From assembly GCA_028485475.2 (NCBI GenBank), contig CP144143.1:1860001-1924000 (forward strand): a stretch of DNA of 64,000 bases. Reading direction: 5' to 3'. Made by a program: the position numbers and the translations under genes. The notes beneath the pieces were generated by a model, which was given only the letters and a program-made list of their open reading frames with translations, made no database searches and had not been told where the DNA came from. This document shows, piece by piece, positions 43,720 through 52,125 of the stretch; position 1 is the stretch's first letter, and each line of letters begins with the position of its first letter. This DNA comes from Chitinophagaceae bacterium C216 (GTDB taxonomy: Bacteria; Bacteroidota; Bacteroidia; Chitinophagales; Chitinophagaceae).

Positions 43720-44101
43720 TTACCATTCGTTCTTCTTCTTCCCCCCATTGTACTTGCCACATTCTACCATCTATTTGGTCAAGCAGAATGAAATTATATA
43801 TGTTTTTTGTGGGATATAGAAAGAATCTGCCATTCTTTTCTTCATCTTTACTTACCCGAGAGATATCCGATAGTGTAGTCTCGAATCTATATTGGCTTCC
43901 TTTTGTACTCCATTGTACTTGCCACATTTGTCCATTTCTTGTGTTTAGTTTTATAAACGTATACATATTTTGTGTAGCAAAAAGTCGATACACCACACTA
44001 CTATCCGTAGAAATATTTTGAATAGGAGGTTGGAGTGTGTTTTGAGCAAACGTTGGTATTGTCATTAATGCAAGAATCAAATTCAGATAAAATGTTTTCA
44101 T
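43706..44101 (-). CDS. Small secreted protein with two tandem copies of a QVQW motif unit
   Basis: 131 residues with a signal peptide (MKTFYLNLILALMTIPTFAQ). The mature part contains the same unit twice: YRLFATQNMYTFIKL then NGQMWQVQWS, and RFFLYPTKNIYNFILL then DGRMWQVQWGE. It is about 45 residues per unit, so an internal duplication. This WQVQW repeat is known to me from short Bacteroidota secreted proteins of unknown function. It sits alone in an AT-rich stretch and has a natural end (VIPIH). No promoter box found. Confidence 0.7.
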   Translation of the reverse strand: MKTFYLNLILALMTIPTFAQNTLQPPIQNISTDSSVVYRLFATQNMYTFIKLNTRNGQMWQVQWSTKGSQYRFETTLSDISRVSKDEEKNGRFFLYPTKNIYNFILLDQIDGRMWQVQWGEEEERMVIPIH

Positions 44102-44539
44102 AGCACTTGCTATTATTAGTTTTTGGTGTATTGTTTGTTATGATGATATACTATTATCTAATATACAAAATTTTAATAAAATTAAAAATATATATTAATA
44201 AATATTTATTAATATGTATAACTTACTTTACCTTCACTAAGTTTATTAGGCAGATCATTATGCGTACTTTTTATTGCTTTACCTTATAACCTAGGTTGCA
44301 TGTATTTTCTATAATAAAAAATGCAAAAGTGATAAATGGCCGCTTTTAATCTGAAAAACTAGACCCATGAATTAGGGGGTATATAACCGGCCGCAAGTTC
44401 ACAAAGTGGCAAATGAAAAAGCTCGTAGTTTTTGATTGCTGTAATGTCATTCGTTTATGTATATATAAAATTATAGCTTTTTTCATTTTGACTTAGGTGC
44501 AATACGCGTGAAAGCTAATCCTCGTAGATCACAAATTGA
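44102..44539. other. AT-rich intergenic region
   Basis: 438 bases, very rich in A and T (especially 44150-44240). A 60-codon hydrophobic ORF on the plus strand looks like a by-product of composition. Nothing else recognised. The composition differs from the flanks and may mark an old insertion boundary. Confidence 0.5.
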
Positions 44540-45730
44540 TTACGACTGAAAAACCGCAAAACTACCGCCAGTCCAGGTTTTGTCTTTGTTGTAGCGTACA
44601 CCAATCATCTTACCTTTGCTAAGACGCGCCAAGTTGTTTACCGGAAAAGGTCTTTCCGCATTTTTCGGCCAGAAATAAAAAATGCGGATTTCTGTTTTGG
44701 CCGCTTCATCGGGCGTTTGAATTACCGAAGCGTATTGCACCTTGCGTTGCAAAATCCAGTTTTCAGGATCTTTGATGTTTTCAATATCTGCGCGTGTTAC
44801 ATCAATCACCACACCTTGTCCCGCAAAAGAAAACAGCGGCTTGAGCACATAGTTGTCTAAATCTTCCGGTATTTGTTGGAGAGTATTGACAAAATAAGTG
44901 GTCGGGATATTGGGATGCTGAATAAAAGGTAGTGTAAACTTGCTGATTCTGTAAAACCAGTTTGGATGCGGACACCACGTTACATCAAGGTCTTCAAATA
45001 ATATGGCAGCTTTTTCCCGCACCCATGCTTCTTGTTGTAAAAGTTCGTCGAAAATTAAGCGGTTGTATATCCTTTTAATTAAGGTTTCTTTACCATTGTG
45101 GATGTAGAAAAGTTGTCTCCCTTTTTTGATTAGCTCCGTTACGCAAACGGGTTGAATACCCAAATACTTTTCAGTGCAATAAAAGTCGATTGCGGTTTTT
45201 TGTTTGTGAGGAAAAATCTCCAGTAGTATTACTTCTTCGGGTTGATGATCTTGCAGAATAAGCTCCCGTAATGCCTTCAGGTAGGTTTCTCGGTTTAATC
45301 CACTTAAATAACTGCTGTAACCTTCGGGAAGCGAGAAGTGCTTCTGAAAAGCATCGGCTAAAAATACCTGATAGGCAAAAAGGGTAGGGAAGGCCTGCAT
45401 TTCAATAAGCTGCGGTTCCAGCGTACCATCGGCACTTGCGCATACACCAAAGTCAAATGCAATACAATCGGGCCGCGCATCTTCGTGCCGAACCTCCAAT
45501 CCTGCCGGAATAGCTCTTTGCGTGAGCTCCTTAAAATCCGGTCGGAGTATGACGTCTACTATACTTTCGCAAGCACTTAGCAATTTGTCTCGAAAGTCTT
45601 TCGGTATAAATACGGGTGTTTCCGCTACTCTAAACTGCAAAGGAGCGATGCTGCTCAGTTCGCTCAATAAGGTACGGTATTTTTCTTCCGTAAAGCTATT
45701 ATTATAAGCTTCTCTGATTTCTTTTACCAT
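44540..45730 (-). CDS. ATP-grasp-like protein of unknown substrate
   Basis: About 396 residues from the ATG at 45730. The longer frame to 45868 would overlap the ABC gene start and has no family support. Features: IEMQAFPTLFAYQVFLAD, then a hinge and the ATP-grasp-like lysine strand DNYVLKPLFSFAGQGVVIDV followed by ENWILQRKVQYA and TEIRIFYFW, consistent with an ATP-grasp ligase fold. The IAFDFGVCASADGTLEPQLIEMQ segment resembles circularly permuted ATP-grasp and glutathionylspermidine-synthase-like proteins, but I cannot place it. It is monocistronic and divergent from the ABC exporter. Confidence 0.72.
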   Translation of the reverse strand: MVKEIREAYNNSFTEEKYRTLLSELSSIAPLQFRVAETPVFIPKDFRDKLLSACESIVDVILRPDFKELTQRAIPAGLEVRHEDARPDCIAFDFGVCASADGTLEPQLIEMQAFPTLFAYQVFLADAFQKHFSLPEGYSSYLSGLNRETYLKALRELILQDHQPEEVILLEIFPHKQKTAIDFYCTEKYLGIQPVCVTELIKKGRQLFYIHNGKETLIKRIYNRLIFDELLQQEAWVREKAAILFEDLDVTWCPHPNWFYRISKFTLPFIQHPNIPTTYFVNTLQQIPEDLDNYVLKPLFSFAGQGVVIDVTRADIENIKDPENWILQRKVQYASVIQTPDEAAKTEIRIFYFWPKNAERPFPVNNLARLSKGKMIGVRYNKDKTWTGGSFAVFQS

Positions 45731-45769
45731 TGCTACGGATTTATACCGAAAAGATAGCAAATAAGTTTT

Positions 45770-45777
45770 TAGTTTTG
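45770..45777 (+). promoter_or_regulatory. -7 box for the ABC exporter
   Basis: TAGTTTTG fits TAnnTTTG, about 80 nt before the ATG at 45860. Confidence 0.4.
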
Positions 45778-45859
45778 ACCGATGTGGCCTTAAAAGTGGA
45801 TATTCTGTGATCAGATGAATAGGCCTTAAATTTTCACTTATAACAGCTACCTTGCATGT

Positions 45860-47689
45860 ATGAGGCATTTAAGCGTTTTGGGGAAATATTTCTGGAAGTA
45901 TAGGCTGAGGTTGAGTGCCGGTATCCTGTTTGTGGTGCTGTCCAACTATTTCAGTGTACTTTCTCCGCAATTGATGCGTTTTATTATCAACTATGTTGAT
46001 AAGGCGTTATCCCTAACTAAGCATGATTTTGTGGAAAATGCGGGAGAATACGATGTTCTGGTACAGAAGGTGATTCGGTGGATTGACCAAGAGCGTACTG
46101 TGGCCCAGGTAGTGGTGGTAGGCAGTTTGGTGATATTGGGCTTAGCGCTTTTGCGTAGCTTTTTTATGTTTCTGATGCGGCAGACCATCATTGTAATGAG
46201 CCGCCATATCGAGTATGACCAGAAGAATGAGGTATATGCCAAATACCAGCAGTTGGACACTTCCTTTTTCAAGCAGCACCGAGTGGGCGACCTGATGAAT
46301 CGTATCGCGGAGGATGTAAGCCGTGTACGTATTTTTACGGGACCGGCCATCATGTATATTGTAAATTTGGTGTCGGTGATTGCATTGAGCGTATTCTTTA
46401 TGCTGCAAAGCAGCAAGGAGCTCACTTTCTATGTGCTGATACCATTGCCTTTGTTGGCTATCATTATCTATTTTGTCAATAATACCATTCACAAAAAAAG
46501 CGAACGTATACAGGAGGCTTTGTCGGATCTTACTACTAATGCACAAGAATCTTATTCTGGTATAAGGGTTATTAAATCTTTTGTGCAGGAGAAAAATATG
46601 TTTGAGTTTTTCAGAATAAATGCTGAGACTTATCGTAAGAACGCCATTAGCCTAGCTAAGACGGAGGCAGTGTATTTCCCTTCTATCAATTTGCTCATCG
46701 GCATCAGTACTTTACTGACCATAATGATTGGTGGACTTTATTACATCAATAATGAGCACAATATCAGTTTAGGTACCATAGTAGAGTTTGTGGTGTATGT
46801 GAATATGCTGACCTTTCCTGTAAGTGCTATAGGTCTTACGGCGAGTATGGTACAAAGAGCGGCGGCCTCCCAAAAGCGTCTGAATGAATTTCTGGATATT
46901 CAGCCCGAAATACAAGATAGCCCCGATGCTAAGGATGTAAAACTGGAGGGAAATATCGATTTCAATAACGTTACATTCACTTATCCCGATACGGGAATTG
47001 TGGCATTAAAGAATTTCGATTTACATATTAAAAAAGGGGAAAAGGTGGCTATTACCGGACGTACCGGTAGTGGAAAAACTACAGTAGCACAGCTTTTACT
47101 GCGTATGTATAATGCGCAGGAAGGCAGTATTCAATTTGACAGCATTCCTATTGAACAGATTCGTCTGGCATCGCTTCGCAATCAGATCAGCTATGTGCCA
47201 CAGGATGTATTTCTGTTCAGCGATACGGTAGAAAATAATATTCGTTTTGGCATTCCGCATGCGTCGAAGGAGGCGGTTAGGGAGGCTGCGAAAATTGCAG
47301 GACTGGAGAAGGAAATCGAAGGCTTTGCAAATGGGTATGATACCATGATTGGCGAGCGGGGTGTAACCTTAAGCGGCGGGCAGAAGCAACGTATATCTAT
47401 AGCCCGAGCCATTATTAAAGACACGGCGATTGTGATTTTTGATGACTGTCTGAGCGCTGTGGATGCTAAGACCGAGAAAGAGATTATGTCGCGCCTCAAT
47501 CCATACCTGGAGGATAAAACTGCGATTATCATTACGCATCGGGTATTCTCCCTGCTACAGTTTGACCGAATTATTGTGCTGGACGAAGGCGCTATTGTGG
47601 AGCAAGGTACTCATGAGGAGTTGATGCGTATACCCGACGGGTTTTATGCTCGTTTATATGCTCGTCAACAGGAGGGGAGGGAAGAATAA
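45860..47689 (+). CDS. ABC exporter, fused permease/ATPase (MsbA-like)
   Basis: 609 residues. Six membrane segments in residues 1-320 are followed by an ATPase domain with Walker A GRTGSGKTT, Q-loop ISYVPQDVFLFSD, signature LSGGQKQRISIARA and Walker B IVIFDDCLSAVD. The residue after the Walker B Asp is Asp instead of the usual catalytic Glu. That substitution is known from the degenerate site of heterodimeric exporters (TM287 type), but no partner half is adjacent. Likely exports lipid or drug-like compounds through the inner membrane. The switch histidine is in IIITHRVFSL. Confidence 0.9.
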   Translation: MRHLSVLGKYFWKYRLRLSAGILFVVLSNYFSVLSPQLMRFIINYVDKALSLTKHDFVENAGEYDVLVQKVIRWIDQERTVAQVVVVGSLVILGLALLRSFFMFLMRQTIIVMSRHIEYDQKNEVYAKYQQLDTSFFKQHRVGDLMNRIAEDVSRVRIFTGPAIMYIVNLVSVIALSVFFMLQSSKELTFYVLIPLPLLAIIIYFVNNTIHKKSERIQEALSDLTTNAQESYSGIRVIKSFVQEKNMFEFFRINAETYRKNAISLAKTEAVYFPSINLLIGISTLLTIMIGGLYYINNEHNISLGTIVEFVVYVNMLTFPVSAIGLTASMVQRAAASQKRLNEFLDIQPEIQDSPDAKDVKLEGNIDFNNVTFTYPDTGIVALKNFDLHIKKGEKVAITGRTGSGKTTVAQLLLRMYNAQEGSIQFDSIPIEQIRLASLRNQISYVPQDVFLFSDTVENNIRFGIPHASKEAVREAAKIAGLEKEIEGFANGYDTMIGERGVTLSGGQKQRISIARAIIKDTAIVIFDDCLSAVDAKTEKEIMSRLNPYLEDKTAIIITHRVFSLLQFDRIIVLDEGAIVEQGTHEELMRIPDGFYARLYARQQEGREE

Positions 47690-47746
47690 GCAACTTTTAA
47701 GCTCCGGGTGGTTTTTTATTTTACATGAATCTTTTATTTTTACCGG

Positions 47747-48385
47747 ATGGATATTACTATTACGCTTGTTATTGTGGTACTTACCGTAGTGGTATCTTTG
47801 ATGGGATTCAATAATTCCAAGATTATTGATAATCTGATATTCTACGGCCCTGCTATTGCTCAGCGCAACCAATATTATCGCTTTATAACCTGCGGACTGA
47901 TTCATGCCGATTTTATGCACTTGGCGTTTAACATGTTGGCACTATACAGTTTTGGGGTAATATTGGAACGACAGTTTTTTGCTTCGCCACAGATTTTTGG
48001 AAGGGAGGCGGGGGTATATTACCTCATGCTATATGTAGGCGGGCTCATTGTATCCAGCATGCCGGATTATTTTAAGCACCGGGACAATTATTATTTCCGC
48101 AGTTTGGGCGCTTCTGGCGCAGTGTCGGCTGTGATTTTTTCCTGTATTGTACTATATCCTCGTTTGCCCATCAGTTTTTTCTTTTTGCCGGGAATTCCAG
48201 GCTGGTTATTCGGTTTGCTGTATATGATTATTTCAGCTTATCTAAATAAGCAGGGTGGGGGCAATATCAATCACGGTGCACATTTATGGGGAGCCGTCTA
48301 TGGGATTGTATTTACCGTACTGTTTGTATCTCTGAAAGGAAATATTAACGTGTGGGAAAATTTCCTTTATAACCTAAGGGGATAG
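47747..48385 (+). CDS. Rhomboid-family intramembrane serine protease
   Basis: 212 residues, six or so membrane segments. Active-site features are present: the GxSG motif SLGASGAVSA with S123, and the catalytic His in GGNINHGAHLWGAVYG (H179). The HxxxHxxxN loop of rhomboids appears as GLIHADFMHLAFNML. Substrates in bacteria are usually unknown membrane proteins. It lies 57 nt after the ABC exporter gene. Confidence 0.93.
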   Translation: MDITITLVIVVLTVVVSLMGFNNSKIIDNLIFYGPAIAQRNQYYRFITCGLIHADFMHLAFNMLALYSFGVILERQFFASPQIFGREAGVYYLMLYVGGLIVSSMPDYFKHRDNYYFRSLGASGAVSAVIFSCIVLYPRLPISFFFLPGIPGWLFGLLYMIISAYLNKQGGGNINHGAHLWGAVYGIVFTVLFVSLKGNINVWENFLYNLRG

Positions 48386-48458
48386 CAACGGAACTTGTTA
48401 TTGCTAGGTATTGAATTTTTTTATAACTTTATAAGAGTACCATTTAAATCTAACGATA

Positions 48459-48731
48459 ATGCCTGAACATGTTTTTCCTAATGGTTTTGAATCCTGGCAG
48501 AAAACGCACTTTGAAGTGGTAGAAGCACTGTGTTATCTGCGTGATTTGGAAGAAGGTAAACAGTCCAAAGCATTCGAGGAAATGCTGAATAGGAGCGCTA
48601 CAGACGACCTGTATCAGTTGGCTGTAGACCTTACCGATAAGTTTGAGCGCGAATGTGTGGACAGGAAAAGTAATTTGTTTGATTTGATAGAGGAATTTGT
48701 AAGTGAAGAGGTGAAGAAGGTGAAGGCGTAA
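48459..48731 (+). CDS. Conserved small acidic protein, unknown function
   Basis: 90 residues, soluble and helical, no signal peptide. It begins MPEHVFPNGFESWQKTHFEV and ends ERECVDRKSNLFDLIEEFVS. It has no recognised domain. It starts 73 nt after the rhomboid gene, following a TAACTTTA box one base off the consensus, so it may have its own promoter. Confidence 0.7.
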   Translation: MPEHVFPNGFESWQKTHFEVVEALCYLRDLEEGKQSKAFEEMLNRSATDDLYQLAVDLTDKFERECVDRKSNLFDLIEEFVSEEVKKVKA

Positions 48732-48939
48732 ATGTTATAAGCTCAGCTTCTGTACCCGAGTATTCCTTGTAGCACTTTATCCTTATATCATCTTTCAAGG
48801 CGTTTCACTTTATGTCACTTCCAATAGTGTGCAAAATTCATCATTCAACATGAAGTAGGGGTATCCTTATTTTAAGGATATGGAGAAGAGTTTCTAGTAT
48901 TTGAAGTGGATGATTTGAGGCTTATCATTCGAATGGAAG

Positions 48940-49314
48940 TGGAGGCGACCGGAATCGAACCGGTGTCCAAACATATTCTCCAAAAGCTTTCTACATGCTT
49001 ATTTCCTTATTATTTGTCGGCTCTGAACAGGAAAGGAACAAACCAATTCAAAGCTTAGCTGTATGAGTCTTTTGCTGTACGCACAGCCTAGTACAGCAGC
49101 ATTCTGCATTTGTTTTGATGAGTCGGCGGCGGAGCTTGGTAGCAGAACAACCTGCTCAACGCGGCCCAAATGGCTTTCTAATCACTGATTAGGCAGCCAT
49201 GGCATACTGAGTGTTGCCATTTATAGTTCGGGTATTCAGATTTACGGGCTAATTACCCAACGCCCGGCATGCTTACACTTTCAAAGACCTATGCTGTCAA
49301 AACCAAACGCCCCC
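48940..49314 (-). ncRNA. ssrA: tmRNA (transfer-messenger RNA)
   Basis: On the minus strand the 5' acceptor GGGGGCG (49314-49308) pairs with the 3' CGCCTCC (48947-48941), next to the T-arm-like segment ACCGGTTCGATTCCGGT, with a discriminator A and no encoded CCA. The tag reading frame (49218-49189) is GGC AAC ACT CAG TAT GCC ATG GCT GCC TAA, giving GNTQYAMAA after the alanine carried by the tmRNA. This rescues stalled ribosomes and marks the protein for proteolysis. The TATCTTTG promoter box lies about 36 nt upstream. The 5' to 3' size of 375 nt is normal. Confidence 0.95.
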
Positions 49315-49349
49315 ATTTACAAAACCATTTGCTTCTACATAAAGCGGCT

Positions 49350-49357
49350 GCAAAGAT
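49350..49357 (-). promoter_or_regulatory. -7 box of the ssrA promoter
   Basis: TATCTTTG on the minus strand, 36 nt before the mature 5' end. Confidence 0.6.
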
Positions 49358-49408
49358 ACATGATACTTATTGTATCTCCGATTTAAACTATGCTAAAATG
49401 TATTACAG

Positions 49409-50794
49409 CTATTTTCCCCAGCCAAACCAGTCGTTACCGTTGGCATATAACATCAGTGCTAGCAATAGTACCATTCCCACCATTTGGGCATACTCCAAGA
49501 ACTTATCGCTGGGTTTTCTGCCACTGACGATTTCGTAAAGGGTAAACATCACGTGGCCTCCATCCAGTGCCGGAATGGGGAGTAAATTCATGAATGCCAA
49601 CACAATGGATAAAAAGGCAGTAATATTCCAGAAGGCTTCCCAGCTCCAGTAAGTAGGGAAGATGGATCCCATGGCCTTGAAACCGCCTACACCTTTGTAA
49701 GCCTCAGTTTTAGGATTCAGGATCAGTGCAAACTGATCGATATAAGCTTTTAATTTTTCTCCTGCTTTTCTTACACCAGCCGGGAAGGCTGCTAAAAACC
49801 CGTACTCACGTTTTTCTACACTATACGCACCTAGTTGCTGATATTCTTCATCCGTCAATAATGGGATACCAATTTTGCCATCCTCATTTACCTGTGCAGT
49901 AAGTGTAAGAGGCTGGCCTTCTCTTAAAACCGAGAGGGTAACGGTGCTGTTTTTCTTAGCAGACAGGATGGGAGACAGCTCATCATAAAACTGTACGGGA
50001 ATAGAATCAATGGCTGTAATCAGATCCATTTTTCTGAGACCTGCCTTATAGCCACCCAGTGTATCCATTTTAAATTTCGGGTTGTAATCTCCCACATAGG
50101 CGGGTACCCGTTCCGTAAACATATATGCTTTCTTACGGCGACTTTCTACCAATTTACCGATCAGGTTTACGGGCACATCGATAGTAAGACGTTGTCCGTC
50201 GCGCTCTACTTCTATTTGCTTACTGCCGATGAGTATTTTTGCTGCCAGATCGTCGAAATATTCGATCGGTTCTCCATTTACAGAAAGAATTTTATCGCCA
50301 GATCTCAGACCTATTTCACTCATCAGACTGTCAGTAACGGCAATACCGTATTTTAAAGAGCTCATAGGTACTTTTTTCTCGCCCCACACAAACAAAATCA
50401 TGGCATATACTACAAATGCTACCAGCACATTCATAATAATACCGCCTAACATAATAATCAGACGTTGCCAAGCCGGTTTGGTTCTGAATTCATAGGGCTT
50501 CGGAGGTTGTTTCAGTTGTTCCTTGTCCATGCTCTCATCGATCATACCGCTGATTTTTACATAACCACCTAGCGGTAACCATCCGATACCGTACTCGGTT
50601 TCGCCCACTTTTTTCTTAAACAACGAAAACCACGGGTCGAAGAAGAGATAAAATTTCTCCACCCTACAACCAAACCATCTAGCCGTAATATAATGACCAA
50701 ACTCGTGCAGTAAAACCAATAGGGATAAGGATAGAAGCAATTGTGCTACCTGTATACCCACATTAGACCAATTAATTGCTAAAGTATAAAGCAT
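49409..50794 (-). CDS. rseP: RIP metalloprotease RseP (site-2 protease, M50)
   Basis: 461 residues. The zinc motif LLHEFGHYITARW is at residues 29-40 in the first membrane helix. The second metal ligand is in the C-terminal LLPIPALDGGHVMF. PDZ-type regions lie between (about 140-215, 225-305). RseP cleaves anti-sigma factors and signal-peptide remnants in the inner membrane. It is monocistronic with a TATCTTTG box 33 nt before the ATG. Confidence 0.95.
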   Translation of the reverse strand: MLYTLAINWSNVGIQVAQLLLSLSLLVLLHEFGHYITARWFGCRVEKFYLFFDPWFSLFKKKVGETEYGIGWLPLGGYVKISGMIDESMDKEQLKQPPKPYEFRTKPAWQRLIIMLGGIIMNVLVAFVVYAMILFVWGEKKVPMSSLKYGIAVTDSLMSEIGLRSGDKILSVNGEPIEYFDDLAAKILIGSKQIEVERDGQRLTIDVPVNLIGKLVESRRKKAYMFTERVPAYVGDYNPKFKMDTLGGYKAGLRKMDLITAIDSIPVQFYDELSPILSAKKNSTVTLSVLREGQPLTLTAQVNEDGKIGIPLLTDEEYQQLGAYSVEKREYGFLAAFPAGVRKAGEKLKAYIDQFALILNPKTEAYKGVGGFKAMGSIFPTYWSWEAFWNITAFLSIVLAFMNLLPIPALDGGHVMFTLYEIVSGRKPSDKFLEYAQMVGMVLLLALMLYANGNDWFGWGK

Positions 50795-50826
50795 TCTTTC
50801 TGTGTAATAAAACTTTAAAAATTACG

Positions 50827-50834
50827 CAAAGATA
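50827..50834 (-). promoter_or_regulatory. -7 box of the rseP promoter
   Basis: TATCTTTG on the minus strand, leader of about 30 nt. Confidence 0.55.
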
Positions 50835-51028
50835 CGTCCTCTCTGGAAAATGAATATACGGATTTGTATTGATTCTACGCTGCTGCGATTGATTACAAGC
50901 GTTTTTAACAATATTTTCCGTATTCGTATAGCAGTTATGGGGGTAAAATTAGGAAATAAGGTTGGTATAAATAGTGGTCTTTACTATTTAAGGAATACGT
51001 AGTGGTATCAAAGCGGGGTGTGGGGCAG

Positions 51029-51337
51029 CTAGGTATTTTTAGAGGGGTGTTTACTTACGTTATTGTTGAACCATTTTAAATTATCGAGCCATTTTATTCT
51101 TTTTATAAGTTTATTAAGCACTAAAAATAGTGCTGTAGCCACAGCGAGGTTAAGCATAATATTACCGGGGAGTACACCATAGCTAAATACCTCGATGGGC
51201 TCCGGCTCATTTTTATTTAAGTAAACAAAGGGAAAGCCCCATAGAATTTTTTTCTGGGATAAAAGGTAAATGATATTGGGCCCTAGGCAAAGCTTCAAAA
51301 CAGCTCCTAAGAGTACTATTTTTCTTTTCTGAATCAT
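51029..51337 (-). CDS. Small membrane protein, unknown function
   Basis: About 102 residues from the ATG at 51337 (MIQKRKIVLLGAVLKLCLGP). The longer frame to 51382 adds a basic stretch with no support. Two membrane segments (IVLLGAVLKLCLGPNIIYLL and NIMLNLAVATALFLVL) with a basic C-terminal tail. No family recognised. It stands alone between rseP and a DUF4442 gene. Confidence is modest because it lacks a clear promoter box. Confidence 0.55.
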   Translation of the reverse strand: MIQKRKIVLLGAVLKLCLGPNIIYLLSQKKILWGFPFVYLNKNEPEPIEVFSYGVLPGNIMLNLAVATALFLVLNKLIKRIKWLDNLKWFNNNVSKHPSKNT

Positions 51338-51647
51338 ACAAGAAGCTTTAGTATTTATGCTCCCTAATCGTAACTGCCTCAATAGGGCAGCGACAGGTTA
51401 TATCATTAAGGCTGAATTGCATTATTGGGATTAGTAATGATTGCTTATTGGCTCTTTTAAAACGAGGTTCGTTTACAATGATTAAAAAACATTAAAGTTT
51501 TTCAAAATGATCACGTGTTCCTTGACACTTGGATAGTGCGGTTCACGGCATTTCTTAAAAACGAATATAAAAAATGTTTATAAATATAACAGGCTTTGCA
51601 ATCGTGGAATATCTCATCTCGTTTAACTTTATAGGAAAATCAATACT

Positions 51648-52121
51648 GTGGAAAACACTTTTATCAAGCTAGCTAACTCAGCTAAGTTTAAATGGTTTTT
51701 GTTGCGCAAATTACCTGCAGCCTATTTTAGCGGTGTTCGGATAAAGTATATGGATGAAAAGGAATGTAGGGTAGTAGTGCCTTATACATGGTTTTCTCAA
51801 AATCCTTTTAGGTCTACTTATTTTGCTTGCTTGGCTATGGCAGCGGAATTGAGCACGGGTGCATTAGCTATGGCCAACGTGTATAAAAGACAGCCTTCCG
51901 TTTCGATGTTGATCGTGAAGATGGATGCAACATATCATAAAAAAGCAAGCAGTGTTACCACCTTTATTTGTACAGACGGATTGCCTATGAAAAGTAAAAT
52001 AGATGAAGCGATTCGAACAGGGGAGCCGCAACTATTTACAGCTATTTCCATAGGTACAGATGAAGAAGGCAACAATGTTGCTACTTTTACTTTCACCTGG
52101 TCTTTTAAGGTGAGGCAATAA
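51648..52121 (+). CDS. DUF4442 (hotdog-fold thioesterase-like) protein
   Basis: 157 residues with a GTG start (GTG GAA AAC). One hotdog domain: GVRIKYMDEKECRVVVPYTW, then NPFRSTYFACLAMAAELSTGALA, typical of DUF4442, which is close to acyl-CoA thioesterases (PaaI group). The usual catalytic Asp is not obvious, and the acyl substrate is unknown. The gene has no neighbour partner. Confidence 0.82.
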   Translation: MENTFIKLANSAKFKWFLLRKLPAAYFSGVRIKYMDEKECRVVVPYTWFSQNPFRSTYFACLAMAAELSTGALAMANVYKRQPSVSMLIVKMDATYHKKASSVTTFICTDGLPMKSKIDEAIRTGEPQLFTAISIGTDEEGNNVATFTFTWSFKVRQ

Positions 52122-52125
52122 TTAT

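Noticed and set aside
44107-44289. 60-codon hydrophobic ORF on the plus strand.
   Set aside because: It lies in very AT-rich DNA, has no promoter box or family, and runs of I/L/Y/F reflect composition.
45731-45868. Upstream start of the ATP-grasp-like gene.
   Set aside because: It would overlap the divergent ABC exporter start by 9 bases, and the extra residues look unlike any domain.
48862-48880. 8-bp hairpin TATCCTTA/TAAGGATA downstream of ssrA.
   Set aside because: No T tract follows on the minus strand, so it is not a convincing terminator.
49269-49538. 89-codon ORF.
   Set aside because: It runs over the 5' end of ssrA and the end of rseP.
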